From: JAAXTX01 sp035560715
GTDB lineage: Bacteria > Patescibacteriota > Minisyncoccia > Moranbacterales > UBA1568
Assembly: GCA_035560715.1 (NCBI GenBank)
Contig: DATMYW010000059.1
Coordinates: forward strand, 1 to 44,120
Length of the DNA: 44,120 nucleotides
Direction: 5' to 3'
Shown: positions 9,343 through 17,120 of the stretch, one piece after another
How the letters are laid out: every line of letters starts with the position of its first letter
Position numbering within the stretch: the first letter of the stretch is position 1
The notes under the pieces: generated by a model
What the model was told of the DNA's origin: nothing
Seen by the model: the letters and a program-made list of their open reading frames with translations, nothing else
The model's database searches: none
Program-made: the position numbers and the translations under genes

Positions 9343-9351
9343 ATTATACCA
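9343..9351 (-). promoter_or_regulatory. Extended -10 promoter of the histidine kinase operon
   Basis: The minus strand reads TGGTATAAT: a perfect TATAAT (9343-9348) with an extended -10 TG. The base pattern at -35 is poor. The predicted leader is about 23 bases and lacks a clear Shine-Dalgarno sequence. The promoter occupies the short gap between the PurD-like gene and the kinase. Confidence 0.6.
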
Positions 9352-9363
9352 CGCTTCGGGATA

Positions 9364-10674
9364 TCACCGAACGATCCAACCCCATTCTTTAAGGAGTTCC
9401 CTGTCCTTCTCGACGAATTTCACGCCGATATCGGTACGGTACATCATCTTCGGGACAATGACTTTTCCGACCAGTGCGTACGCGTCTTTTCTCGCTTCTT
9501 CAACGGACGTCCCGGAACCGGACACGAAAAGACTGTAACCGTTACTCCCAGCGATGTAATACTGGTCCGCCTTCACCCGTTTGGAAATTTCCTCGAAGTG
9601 GATTCTTCTCCATTCATTTTCCGAGAGCGTCTCTTTGAAAAGGATATCGACGTCTTTCAGATAGTATGAATTGTCCGAATCGGACGGCTTATACGGAAAC
9701 GGGGGGATGGCGATCGACACGACGACGGAATACCCTTCTCGTGTCCTGAAGTCTGTCATTTCGCCCGTCGCGGTACTGCGCAATATGTCAGCCCAGGAGG
9801 AAACATGCATGTCGCTCTGCATGTGATTCGTCGGACTTCCGAACCTCATCGTTGCCTCCAGAGGAATCAGCCTTTCCCGGTCGATTATGCTATTTATATC
9901 GACATATCCCCGATATCCTATTCGCTGAAGATACGGCTTCAGACGATGTAGCGTTTCCCGGAACACCTTGTTGTCCTCGTCGTAGTCGTACCAGGCGAGC
10001 GTACCCATCTCGGCCGTCAACGGACCAAGGTCTCCATGAAGAAAGGGCTTGTGTTCGAAACTGACGAATATCGGGCCGTTCCAGTCCGCGCCATTGAAAA
10101 ATCTCGCGATAGCGATTTCGACGCCGTCTATCCTTTTCTGCAGCGTTATCGTACTGATGGCGCTGCTCTTGTTGAACTTCTTATAGCTCTTGATGACGCT
10201 GATCACGTCGTTTCCGTCATCAGCCATCCCGACATACGAAAGCGCGCCATCGTGCGAGTTCTGCTTGACGACCCATCTCGCTCGGTTGTTGCCGATGAAC
10301 TCGATAGCGTCGTCGAAATTATCGAAGTTCTTCGACTCGGCGATTTCCATACCGCACGACTCGAAAACTTTCTGGCCGAATTCCCGGTCCTGCTCCAGTT
10401 CATCGCCTTTCTCACATCCGCCGAATACGGTGAATCCGTTCCTTCTCAGCTCGTCCTGCTCCTTGCCGTAACCGACATCGTCGAACACGATCAGGCCGTC
10501 CTTCCCGACCCATTCGAGTTCCTTCCGCCAATCGTCGGTTTTTTCGACCATGTTGTCGAAACAGTCCTTCCTGCTCTCGTCCCCGATGAACAGCCTGACA
10601 TCGCATCCCTCATTCCTGAGTCGATATGCCACGTCTCCCGCGATCATCTCGCCCGATACGAACAATACTCTCAT
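9364..10674 (-). CDS. PurD-like ATP-grasp ligase
   Basis: About 436 residues with the architecture of glycinamide ribonucleotide synthetase: an N-terminal Rossmann-like domain, an ATP-grasp core and a C-terminal lobe. The core has VVKQNSHDGALSYVG, the PurD-like HGDLGPLTAEMGTLAWY, and PLEATMRFGSPTN in place of PurD's EFNCRFGDPET. The glycine-rich N-terminal GGREH of true PurD is missing (VSGEMIAGDVAYRL here), so another acceptor is likely. ATP-grasp enzymes join a carboxylate to an amine or thiol through an acyl-phosphate. The gene follows an EamA transporter and a SpeD-family gene with overlapping or near-touching ends, and no purine gene is nearby. A TTG at 10686, coupled to the transporter stop, is an alternative start. 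Genuine PurD activity is not excluded. Confidence 0.75.
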   Translation of the reverse strand: MRVLFVSGEMIAGDVAYRLRNEGCDVRLFIGDESRKDCFDNMVEKTDDWRKELEWVGKDGLIVFDDVGYGKEQDELRRNGFTVFGGCEKGDELEQDREFGQKVFESCGMEIAESKNFDNFDDAIEFIGNNRARWVVKQNSHDGALSYVGMADDGNDVISVIKSYKKFNKSSAISTITLQKRIDGVEIAIARFFNGADWNGPIFVSFEHKPFLHGDLGPLTAEMGTLAWYDYDEDNKVFRETLHRLKPYLQRIGYRGYVDINSIIDRERLIPLEATMRFGSPTNHMQSDMHVSSWADILRSTATGEMTDFRTREGYSVVVSIAIPPFPYKPSDSDNSYYLKDVDILFKETLSENEWRRIHFEEISKRVKADQYYIAGSNGYSLFVSGSGTSVEEARKDAYALVGKVIVPKMMYRTDIGVKFVEKDRELLKEWGWIVR

Positions 10675-10682
10675 AACGGTAT

Positions 10683-11678
10683 TCAACTTATGAGGAATAC
10701 ACCGACCGCCATCACTGCCGTAGCCAGGACCTTTATCCAGATGCCATCGACCTGTTCACGATAGATCCTACCGATGTTCGCACTCCTGTTTTTCAGGATT
10801 TTAGCCGAAACGACAAGGATGATCAAACTGTTCATCATGATAAATATTGGCACAAAGGCTTCGATGACCGCCACATAGGAAGCGGACGGCGCGAAATCAA
10901 GCGCCTTCTGGGACGCGATGGTCCCGAGAAAATAGAGACCCTCACCCAGGATGAACACCTTGTAGTACTTCAGAATGACTGGGAACGGATTCCGTCGAAA
11001 AATGACGGCCAAACAGAATCCAAACAGGAAGATGCCGACCTCAAACGACAGGAATCCGATCCAGAAGCCCTTTCCGGCATAGGAAGCGTTCAGGTAACCG
11101 TATGCCTGACTTTCCATAATCATGCTCAAGGACAGGAGCAAGACGGCACCCAGCACCTTGAACGCGTACCGCGGAGACATCCTGTTGCGAAGCTTCGAAC
11201 TCATCGAGAGGATGACCGTTCCCAGGAGGGTTACGACGGCACCGACATAACCGAGGAAAGGGAGCTGCTCGCGGAATATCACGAAAGAAAGGAATGGCAC
11301 GACGACGACCGACAGACTCCAGAGAATCTGCATCATCGGAGCGTCGTTCACGCTGAATAATGCCTGAAAATAGAAGAAGTTTCCAATGGCATACATGACT
11401 CCACCAAAAAGCGAGAGGAAAAGTACCGCGTCCAGGCCGAAGACATGTCCAAGGGCGCCGACAGCATGGATATCGATAGGACCGATATTCACGAACATGA
11501 GAAGGATCGGCCACGGCAAGATCTGGAAGATCCCATAGATGACCGACCCCTCGACAGCGTCATTATAGACGCCGTCGACGAAATAGACATCGATGATATT
11601 GACAAGCGACCAGAAAAACGGTGCGAGGAACGCGATTATCATCCAGTGACCGCCGATGAACGTCATGATGTTTTCCAT
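10683..11678 (-). CDS. EamA/DMT-family transporter
   Basis: A 331-residue membrane protein with about ten hydrophobic segments in two similar halves, the pattern of drug/metabolite transporters. The first half contains WSLVNIIDVYFVD and the second FLGTIASQKALDFAPSASYVAVIEAFVPI, which resembles the EamA repeat core. Such proteins export or exchange small molecules such as amino acids, nucleotides and nucleotide-sugar-like compounds. It lies between a SpeD-family gene (38 bases upstream) and the PurD-like ligase, whose alternative TTG start overlaps this gene's stop. The operon suggests transport of the decarboxylase product or of the ligated product. A start at the ATG at 11678 is natural, though the upstream GAGATC is a weak ribosome site. 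Confidence 0.85.
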   Translation of the reverse strand: MENIMTFIGGHWMIIAFLAPFFWSLVNIIDVYFVDGVYNDAVEGSVIYGIFQILPWPILLMFVNIGPIDIHAVGALGHVFGLDAVLFLSLFGGVMYAIGNFFYFQALFSVNDAPMMQILWSLSVVVVPFLSFVIFREQLPFLGYVGAVVTLLGTVILSMSSKLRNRMSPRYAFKVLGAVLLLSLSMIMESQAYGYLNASYAGKGFWIGFLSFEVGIFLFGFCLAVIFRRNPFPVILKYYKVFILGEGLYFLGTIASQKALDFAPSASYVAVIEAFVPIFIMMNSLIILVVSAKILKNRSANIGRIYREQVDGIWIKVLATAVMAVGVFLIS

Positions 11679-11716
11679 GTGAGTGATCTCAGCATATGAA
11701 CGGCAGAAAACGCCGA

Positions 11717-12166
11717 TTACCGGCCGACGTCTTTGATCGGATAGCGGGTTCCCCGACGTATGAAGTTCTCTTCGATATCACCGAGTCCGAACGACTTGCG
11801 CACATAGTCGAGAATGAACTCGCGATCCATTCCATTCTTACAGGTGTAGGCGTCGGCCGTCAAAAAACGCCTGGATGGGAATGTATGGATGCTGATATGG
11901 CTTTCCGCAATGACGACAAAACCGCTCCATCCCCCGGGATCTTTCGCTCCGTTTCCCGGCGCGAAATAGACCTCCGGAGTGGACAGTTTTTTCATATCCA
12001 GCAATTCGGGCAGCTCGTCGAGAAATTTCAAGACAAGATCCCTGTCATTCAGCTTTTCGGGATCGCCCTCATAACCGTCGATCGTCAGATGCTCGCCGAA
12101 ATTACAATATTTCCGCATGTCCATACCCGAATATTCTTTGTTAATAATTGAGGATGAAGGCTGCAT
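11717..12166 (-). CDS. speD: Pyruvoyl decarboxylase of the SpeD (AdoMet decarboxylase) family
   Basis: A SpeD-fold proenzyme that cleaves itself to create a pyruvoyl cofactor. The autocleavage site is ESHISIHTFP, with the new pyruvoyl group from the serine after the glutamate. The histidine five residues later and the cysteine in TADAYTCKN, fifteen after that, match the spacing of Ser63, His68 and Cys83 in the Thermotoga enzyme. It should therefore be active. I use the ATG at 12166 (149 residues). An internal ATG at 12124 (MDMRKYCNFGEHL) gives a more typical family N-terminus, and TTG at 12184 is also possible. AdoMet decarboxylation feeds spermidine synthesis. Some SpeD relatives use arginine or ornithine instead, so the substrate is open. 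No spermidine synthase (speE) is in the window. Confidence 0.85.
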   Translation of the reverse strand: MQPSSSIINKEYSGMDMRKYCNFGEHLTIDGYEGDPEKLNDRDLVLKFLDELPELLDMKKLSTPEVYFAPGNGAKDPGGWSGFVVIAESHISIHTFPSRRFLTADAYTCKNGMDREFILDYVRKSFGLGDIEENFIRRGTRYPIKDVGR

Positions 12167-12312
12167 ATGGAATTCATTCGTCAATGGTCGATAAGTGACG
12201 ATCTGCCCAGATGAAAGCGAATCGATTTTCCGTACAACATTCGTATGATTCTCAATCAGGCGAGGATCGACAATAAAAAAAGAACCGCCGAATTGATCCT
12301 ATCTGCCGATAC

Positions 12313-12816
12313 TTATGTCGAAACTTCGGTATCGTTTGATACGTTCGGATTATCATCGGAACCGGACCCCGATACCGGATCGGCCTCTTGTCCATTCGCT
12401 GTCGGACCGGCCGGAGCATCGACGAAACCGCCCTCCTGACGCGGCACCTGATACATCGTCGGATCGCTACAAAGTTCACCGGGAGGAACGTTTGATTCGT
12501 CGCAAAATGTCACCTCGCATTCCGTATCCGGAGCGCACGTTAGCGCATCACAATTCCCGTCGTTCGGATTGCAGAGCGGGATGAGTTTCGCCTTCTTCCG
12601 GACCTGCTTGTAGTAACTCACCGGGTCCTCCGGACACTCTCCATCGGTCTCCGGATAGCACCGGTGCACGAAACATCTGTCGACGTTTGGATCGCAGTCC
12701 GCCTGCGCGCTCACGAAGTAGTCCTGAAACACGTAGTATTTTAAGAACGTCAACGTGATTGCACCGACGATCAGGCCGGAAAAGACGATAATAAACATCC
12801 TCGAGTTCCGATCCAT
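12313..12816 (-). CDS. Membrane-anchored cysteine-rich surface protein
   Basis: A 167-residue protein of unknown function. One N-terminal membrane helix (about 8-25) acts as an uncleaved anchor. The outside part holds ten cysteines, several in spaced pairs (CDPNVDRCFVHRC; CNPNDGNCDALTC), which suggests disulfides or metal sites. The C-terminal 40 residues are rich in Gly, Ser, Asp and Asn and look disordered. The two cysteine blocks share C-[DN]-P-N-x-x-x-C spacing, so the region may be an internal duplication. It follows the YgaP-like gene by 9 bases and probably belongs to the same transcript. I do not recognise a named family. Confidence 0.75.
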   Translation of the reverse strand: MDRNSRMFIIVFSGLIVGAITLTFLKYYVFQDYFVSAQADCDPNVDRCFVHRCYPETDGECPEDPVSYYKQVRKKAKLIPLCNPNDGNCDALTCAPDTECEVTFCDESNVPPGELCSDPTMYQVPRQEGGFVDAPAGPTANGQEADPVSGSGSDDNPNVSNDTEVST

Positions 12817-12825
12817 AGGACAGTA

Positions 12826-13020
12826 TCAGATTTTCTTTTCCCTATGCGTGGAGATGCCGAACGGAAAATAGACCGGGCAGAACCGGATGGTTCCCGAGGC
12901 GATCATCACGAGTCCAAGAATTCCCCAGAGCGACTCGAAGTAGATAGCGACCGACAGGATCAGGATACCGAGCGCGATCCTAAGGACGCGATCGAAATGT
13001 CCGACGTTCTTCTGCGGCAT
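12826..13020 (-). CDS. DUF2892 (YgaP-like) inner membrane protein
   Basis: A 64-residue membrane protein. The N-terminal MPQKNVGHFDRVLRIALG is typical of the DUF2892 family (the membrane part of YgaP). Two hydrophobic segments follow (ILILSVAIYF; WGILGLVMIASGTIRF), then CPVYFPFGI, matching the cysteine-containing end of that family. The molecular role of stand-alone DUF2892 proteins is not established. It lies between a glycosyltransferase gene and the cysteine-rich protein, and was probably carried along in the same transcription unit. Confidence 0.85.
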   Translation of the reverse strand: MPQKNVGHFDRVLRIALGILILSVAIYFESLWGILGLVMIASGTIRFCPVYFPFGISTHREKKI

Positions 13021-13076
13021 ATGATGGTCATCATTACGGATCTCACCGTTCGGGCGAATACGGACTCATTGCAGCT

Positions 13077-14258
13077 TTATCCTAACACATCCGAGCCTTC
13101 CGGTGAAGCGGCCGTAGCAAAGAAACCGATAACGCGTTTCGCGGAAGCGTCCCATGAAAACGACTTCACACGCGCAAGGCCGCGTTCCCTGAGACGCATG
13201 CGGAGTTTCCGATCCAGCAGAACCGACTCAAGCGCTCGAAAGAGTTCGTCGGGCCGGTATGGATCGATTAGGATTCCGGCATCTCCGACCACCTCGGGAA
13301 GCGAGGACGAATCGGAGACGATGACCGGGGTGCCGCACGCGAGCGCCTCAAGTGCGGGAAAGCCGAATCCCTCGTAGACTGACGGGTAGACGAACGCGGC
13401 CGATAGGTTGAAGAACGCCGGCTTATCCGCATCCTCCACGAATCCGGGAAGAAAAATATTGCCCCGAAACGGCGAATGCTCGACTTCTCTCAAAATATCA
13501 CGTTCCTTCCAACCGGAGACACCGGCGAGAACGAGGGCCGTTTTCGCAAGTTCCGGATGATGGGCCTTCCGGAGCGCATTATAGGCGCGAACGACGGCCG
13601 TGATGTTCTTGCGTGGCTCGAAAGCGCCGAGATAGAGGATAAAGGAATACGGAAGGCCGTATTTTTCCTTGACGGAAAGCATTGTCGGATCATTTCGGTC
13701 ATATGAACGGAAGCGGACATCGACTCCGCTCCGGATGACCGTTACCCTATCCGGTGCGATTCCATACCGGAAGACAAGGTCATCTTTCGTAGATTCGGAT
13801 ACCGAGAAGACGCGATACGCGCGACGGAAAAGCCCTTTCGGATCGACGAACGCGTGCCAACATCGCTGCTTCCAAGAAAACGTTTCCGGACAGACCTGGA
13901 ATGAGAGGTCGTGCGCGGTCACGAACAGTTTCGTCCGTTTCGATACGGCGCAGAAATTGATGTTCGGCATGAAGAATACCTCGACACCTCCAAGAAGACG
14001 GTCCAGCTTCGGATATCGAAAATACCAGAGCGAAAAGTTGAGCAATTTGTTCGGAATTCGAAACCGGCGGATCGACACGTTATCGAATCCATCCGCCCAG
14101 GACAGGTCTATCGGCGCGTTCCGCCATTCATTCAGGAAGAGTACGAAGTCGTTTTCACGATCCGCGTGAAAAACGGCGGAGAGCAGACCGACGACATATT
14201 CTTCCACCCCGCTGTGTCTTCCGCTCGCCAGACACCGAAGATCGATCCCTATTCTCAT
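13077..14258 (-). CDS. GT4-family glycosyltransferase
   Basis: A 393-residue GT-B enzyme that transfers a sugar from a nucleotide donor to a lipid-linked or glycan acceptor at the inner membrane face. The N-terminal MRIGIDLRCLASGRHSGVEEY is typical of WbaZ/MtfB-like GT4 proteins. The donor-binding half has FEPRKNITAVVRAYN and the E-x7-E motif in PSVYEGFGFPALEALACGTP. Further support comes from SSLPEVVGDAGILIDP. It lies between the Wzz-like gene (69 bases upstream) and the YgaP-like gene. It is a distant paralogue of the transferase at 40165-41280. Donor and acceptor cannot be deduced. Confidence 0.92.
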   Translation of the reverse strand: MRIGIDLRCLASGRHSGVEEYVVGLLSAVFHADRENDFVLFLNEWRNAPIDLSWADGFDNVSIRRFRIPNKLLNFSLWYFRYPKLDRLLGGVEVFFMPNINFCAVSKRTKLFVTAHDLSFQVCPETFSWKQRCWHAFVDPKGLFRRAYRVFSVSESTKDDLVFRYGIAPDRVTVIRSGVDVRFRSYDRNDPTMLSVKEKYGLPYSFILYLGAFEPRKNITAVVRAYNALRKAHHPELAKTALVLAGVSGWKERDILREVEHSPFRGNIFLPGFVEDADKPAFFNLSAAFVYPSVYEGFGFPALEALACGTPVIVSDSSSLPEVVGDAGILIDPYRPDELFRALESVLLDRKLRMRLRERGLARVKSFSWDASAKRVIGFFATAASPEGSDVLG

Positions 14259-14327
14259 ACGGTCGTCACGGTACCCCTCCGGAACCGACCATTAATTCAT
14301 GACGTATTTACGTTTTGACATCCCAAT

Positions 14328-14930
14328 TCACCCGCGTCGTGCCCCACGAAAATACCAATCGATAAGCACCGTCCAGAACGCCGCGAAGAAGCCGAGCGCC
14401 GCGCCGATCGACAGCAGGATCCATGCTGGAAATCGCGCATCGCGCATCGTCGGCTCGTCCGCCAAGACAACGAACCAATCCGGATCTTTCGCGAGTTCAT
14501 TGAGTTTCATAGTCTCACGGTTCAGGACGTCCGGAATCGCCGTTGCCATATCACCGGCCCCATGCTCCGAATTCGAGACATATGACACGGAAATCATCTG
14601 AGAAGAGAGTCTGCTGGCCTTGATCGAATCCGTTACATCTGGAGAGACATCCGCCACCGAACGGATCTCCTGACGAAGGGACGGGGTCTCAAGCCAGCGG
14701 ACCACCGTGTCTGCGAATCGTTCATCGGCTTGGAGACGGTAAAACTGATCATACGTATAATCGGTTGTGTGCTGCATTCCGCTACGCGACACGTTTACGG
14801 TCAGGTCTGTTTCGAACCGTGACGGCTGATACAGAAGCGCGAGGAGCGACAAGAAAACGATGCCGGCAACGATACCGGCAAAGAGTTTCCATCGTCCACG
14901 GAAGATGAGGCAGAAATCGCGGAATTCCAT
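14328..14930 (-). CDS. Wzz-like polysaccharide chain-length/co-polymerase protein
   Basis: A 200-residue protein with membrane helices at both ends (about 17-34 and 166-188) and an extracytoplasmic middle, the topology of Wzz/polysaccharide co-polymerases. The N-terminus EFRDFCLIFRGRWKLF and the predicted inside-out-inside layout fit that family. The periplasmic-type part has long helical stretches. There is no C-terminal tyrosine-kinase domain, and no separate kinase is nearby. The gene lies between two GT4 transferases, which supports a role in surface polysaccharide assembly. The family is diverse, so the call rests on topology and context more than on motifs. Confidence 0.7.
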   Translation of the reverse strand: MEFRDFCLIFRGRWKLFAGIVAGIVFLSLLALLYQPSRFETDLTVNVSRSGMQHTTDYTYDQFYRLQADERFADTVVRWLETPSLRQEIRSVADVSPDVTDSIKASRLSSQMISVSYVSNSEHGAGDMATAIPDVLNRETMKLNELAKDPDWFVVLADEPTMRDARFPAWILLSIGAALGFFAAFWTVLIDWYFRGARRG

Positions 14931-15002
14931 AAATTCAATGTGAGTTAACGATGAGCAGGTATCAGTGGGTATGAGTCGATACCAAAAATGTAACGGATAT
15001 TT

Positions 15003-16127
15003 TCACTTTTTCTCGTTCCCCGTTATCTGTTCCCCGTCATATGTTTTTCGTGCGTCTTCCACATACTCCCGTATTTTCCTCTTAAATTCCTCCTTGTCAA
15101 ATGGAAGCGCTTTCTCGCGTATCCGTTCCGGATCGAATGCCGTATCATCGAAGGCTACGACCGCCTCCATGATCGCCTCCGGGGTCTGTCGATCGAAAAA
15201 AATTCCCGAGACGTCCTCCTCGATCCGTTCCTCGATATCCCCGCCGCGATACGCGATGACGGGACGTCCGGACGCGAGCGCTTCCATGGCCACGATGCCG
15301 AAGTCCTCTTCCTGGGGAAAGACGAAGGCGCGGCATTCGGCATAATATCGGGACAAATCGTCGTCCGGCACCCGACCAAGAAATTCCACGTTCGGTCCTG
15401 CCATCTTCCGGAGTCGTTTCAACTCCGGGCCGCGACCGGCGATCTTAAGCGGGATCCCGAGCCGCGTGAAAGCCTCCACCGCGATATCGAAGCGCTTGTA
15501 TGCGATAAGTCGTCCGACCATAAGGAAGTAATCGCCCCTATATGGCGAAATATGGAACCGTTTCGTATCGACCGGCGGAGGGATGACCCGCGCGTTTCGA
15601 CCGTAGTACTTGCGTATACGCCTCGCGACGAACCCCGAATTCGCCAACACGAGATCCGGTCGGTCGGCGCTCGCCCGGTCCCACAGTCGAAGCGGATTCA
15701 TGAAGAACGGCACCGCATGACGGATCGGCCCCGGGAAACCGAAGTCCTCGGTATATTTCTGACAATCGTCCCACGCGTACCGCATGGGCGTATGGATATA
15801 CGAGATATGGAGTGTCTCCGGCCGCGTGAGCGCCCCCTTCGCGAAGCTCGCCGAATCGGACAATACGACATCGTACCCGGAGAAATCGAACTGTTCGATA
15901 GCGCCCGGCATCAGGAGAGGAAAGATGCGGTGTGCACGACGGACGAACGGGAACCCCTGAAGGAACGAGGTATGGATACGAGCGCTGTCAAATCGTCCAT
16001 GCACCGATTCTCGGTCATGGATGATTGTGTAGACAGGCGCGTCAGGAAAGACCTCGCGGAAGGCCTGCAGCACCTGCTCCGCCCCGCCGTACTGCACCAG
16101 ATAGTCGTGAACCAGGGCGATTTTCAT
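15003..16127 (-). CDS. GT4-family glycosyltransferase, WbaZ-like
   Basis: A 374-residue GT-B glycosyltransferase, probably acting on a surface polysaccharide precursor. The N-terminus KIALVHDYLVQYGGAEQVL is characteristic of the WbaZ-like mannosyltransferase group. The donor-site region contains VGRLIAYKRFDIAVEAFTRL and the E-x7-E motif in QEEDFGIVAMEALASGRP. It has a promoter with an overlapping inverted repeat at 16134-16157 and heads a minus-strand run through the Wzz-like gene and the next GT4. The last ten residues (GEQITGNEKK) are encoded by a word-like repeat tract and are probably a dispensable tail. The sugar specificity is not known. Confidence 0.92.
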   Translation of the reverse strand: MKIALVHDYLVQYGGAEQVLQAFREVFPDAPVYTIIHDRESVHGRFDSARIHTSFLQGFPFVRRAHRIFPLLMPGAIEQFDFSGYDVVLSDSASFAKGALTRPETLHISYIHTPMRYAWDDCQKYTEDFGFPGPIRHAVPFFMNPLRLWDRASADRPDLVLANSGFVARRIRKYYGRNARVIPPPVDTKRFHISPYRGDYFLMVGRLIAYKRFDIAVEAFTRLGIPLKIAGRGPELKRLRKMAGPNVEFLGRVPDDDLSRYYAECRAFVFPQEEDFGIVAMEALASGRPVIAYRGGDIEERIEEDVSGIFFDRQTPEAIMEAVVAFDDTAFDPERIREKALPFDKEEFKRKIREYVEDARKTYDGEQITGNEKK

Positions 16128-16133
16128 ATCATC

Positions 16134-16157
16134 CTATACTTTTGGTTCAGTATAGCA
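16134..16157 (-). promoter_or_regulatory. Promoter of the 16127 glycosyltransferase, with overlapping inverted repeat
   Basis: The minus strand carries an extended -10, TGCTATACT (16149-16157). A perfect 7-base inverted repeat, CTATACT (16134-16140) and AGTATAG (16149-16155), spans the predicted start and overlaps the -10. A repressor bound there would block transcription. The -35 is poor. Confidence 0.5.
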
Positions 16158-16177
16158 GACATCAGGAAAAGGCCGTA

Positions 16178-16206
16178 TTGACATCAAATCTGTTCGCTGT
16201 TACGGT
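16178..16206 (+). promoter_or_regulatory. Promoter of the small plus-strand membrane gene
   Basis: A perfect TTGACA (16178-16183), 17 bases, then TACGGT (16201-16206) with an extended -10 TG. The leader would be about 38 bases and includes the GGAGAA ribosome site at 16242-16247. This promoter diverges from the glycosyltransferase promoter about 20 bases away. Confidence 0.65.
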
Positions 16207-16250
16207 TCCAGTACTAACGAAGTACCTTATAAACCAAGACCGGAGAAATC

Positions 16251-16631
16251 ATGTTGAAAAAATGCGATGAATTGCGCCTGAACGCGCAGGCCTTCTGGCT
16301 CTTCTCGACGACCATGATATTCGTCTTTTCCGAACTGCTGGGAATGCGATTGCTTCTGCTCGGCTGGATTGCCTTCCTGATTCTGGTCGTGCTCGCCTGT
16401 GTCGCGCTCGCCGTCATGGCCGTCCGCGCTTCCCGACGGATGGGAGAACGCGGCTCCGTGAAGAGCCTCGGACAATTTGCCAAAATTTTCGACGGCTACA
16501 TCGCGATAATCCCGTTCTTCGGATTATTCGTACATAGGTACGAACCGGTCCAAAAACTTTCCGACGAACTCGCACAAAGGCGGCTTAAAGCATGTGAACG
16601 AAAAATTGTCGCCCAATACGCCCGAGGATGA
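16251..16631 (+). CDS. Small two-helix membrane protein of unknown function
   Basis: A 126-residue protein and one of the few plus-strand genes. A good ribosome site (GGAGAA, 4 bases before ATG) supports the start. Two adjacent hydrophobic segments (about 14-31 and 36-54) form a hairpin in the membrane. A basic cytoplasmic stretch follows, then a weakly hydrophobic segment near 85-98 (YIAIIPFFGLFVHRY) and a charged helical tail. It has its own promoter (16178-16206) and terminator (16644-16674), so it is a separate unit inside a minus-strand region. No family was recognised. Codon usage looks like that of its neighbours. Confidence 0.75.
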   Translation: MLKKCDELRLNAQAFWLFSTTMIFVFSELLGMRLLLLGWIAFLILVVLACVALAVMAVRASRRMGERGSVKSLGQFAKIFDGYIAIIPFFGLFVHRYEPVQKLSDELAQRRLKACERKIVAQYARG

Positions 16632-16643
16632 TGAAAACGACAG

Positions 16644-16674
16644 AATCCCGCTGACACCGTGTGCGGGATTTTTA
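16644..16674 (+). terminator. Terminator of the small plus-strand gene
   Basis: Inverted repeat AATCCCGC (16644-16651) and GCGGGATT (16663-16670) with an 11-base loop, followed by TTTAT. It starts 12 bases after the stop of the plus-strand gene. It also ends just before the 3' end of the convergent holin-like gene. Confidence 0.75.
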
Positions 16675-16675
16675 T

Positions 16676-17077
16676 CTATCCCTCCTTTTCGCCGAACTTC
16701 TCGAGAATCCCATGCACGACCGAACCGACGATCGACATAACGAGCGATCCAAGAAGCGCCGCAGTGAACGAATCAACGGTAAATCCGACGATCACATGAC
16801 CGAGCCACGCGAACAACGCCGCGTTTATGACGAAAATGAACAGGCCGAACGTGACGATCGTCACCGGCAAAGTGAGAACGACAAGAATCGGCCGGACGAT
16901 AAGCCCGAGGATGCCCCAGATCGCCGCAAGCAGGATCGCCGTCATGAAGCCGTCGACATGCACGCCCGGGACGAACCGGGCCGCCACGAAGAAGCCGACC
17001 GCGACCGCAAACCACTTTATGATGAGCTTCATACCGTTCGGATTAATGGCCCCGCATCGGAAGCATACCACTGTCAT
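16676..17077 (-). CDS. Phage-holin-4-superfamily membrane protein
   Basis: A member of the PF04020 type of small four-helix membrane proteins, common in non-phage genomes and of unknown role despite the holin name. Conserved features are the start KLIIKWFAVAVGFFVAARFVPG, the loop AAIWGILGLIVRPILVVLTLP, and a final VMSIVGSVVHGILEKFG. The in-frame ATG at 17077 has an excellent AAAGGAG five bases upstream. The ATG at 17032, the usual family start, has only a weak site. I therefore take 17077, which adds 15 residues with a CFRCG pair. It sits between convergent and tandem neighbours and has no visible functional link to queH. Confidence 0.85.
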   Translation of the reverse strand: MTVVCFRCGAINPNGMKLIIKWFAVAVGFFVAARFVPGVHVDGFMTAILLAAIWGILGLIVRPILVVLTLPVTIVTFGLFIFVINAALFAWLGHVIVGFTVDSFTAALLGSLVMSIVGSVVHGILEKFGEKEG

Positions 17078-17120
17078 ACGCTCCTTTCAACATCGCGCCG
17101 GACACATATCCTGCCTGCGA

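Noticed and set aside
9364..10674. Annotating the ligase simply as PurD of purine synthesis
   Set aside because: The N-terminal GGREH-type motif is missing, no purine genes are near, and the operon links it to speD and a transporter. Kept only as an alternative.
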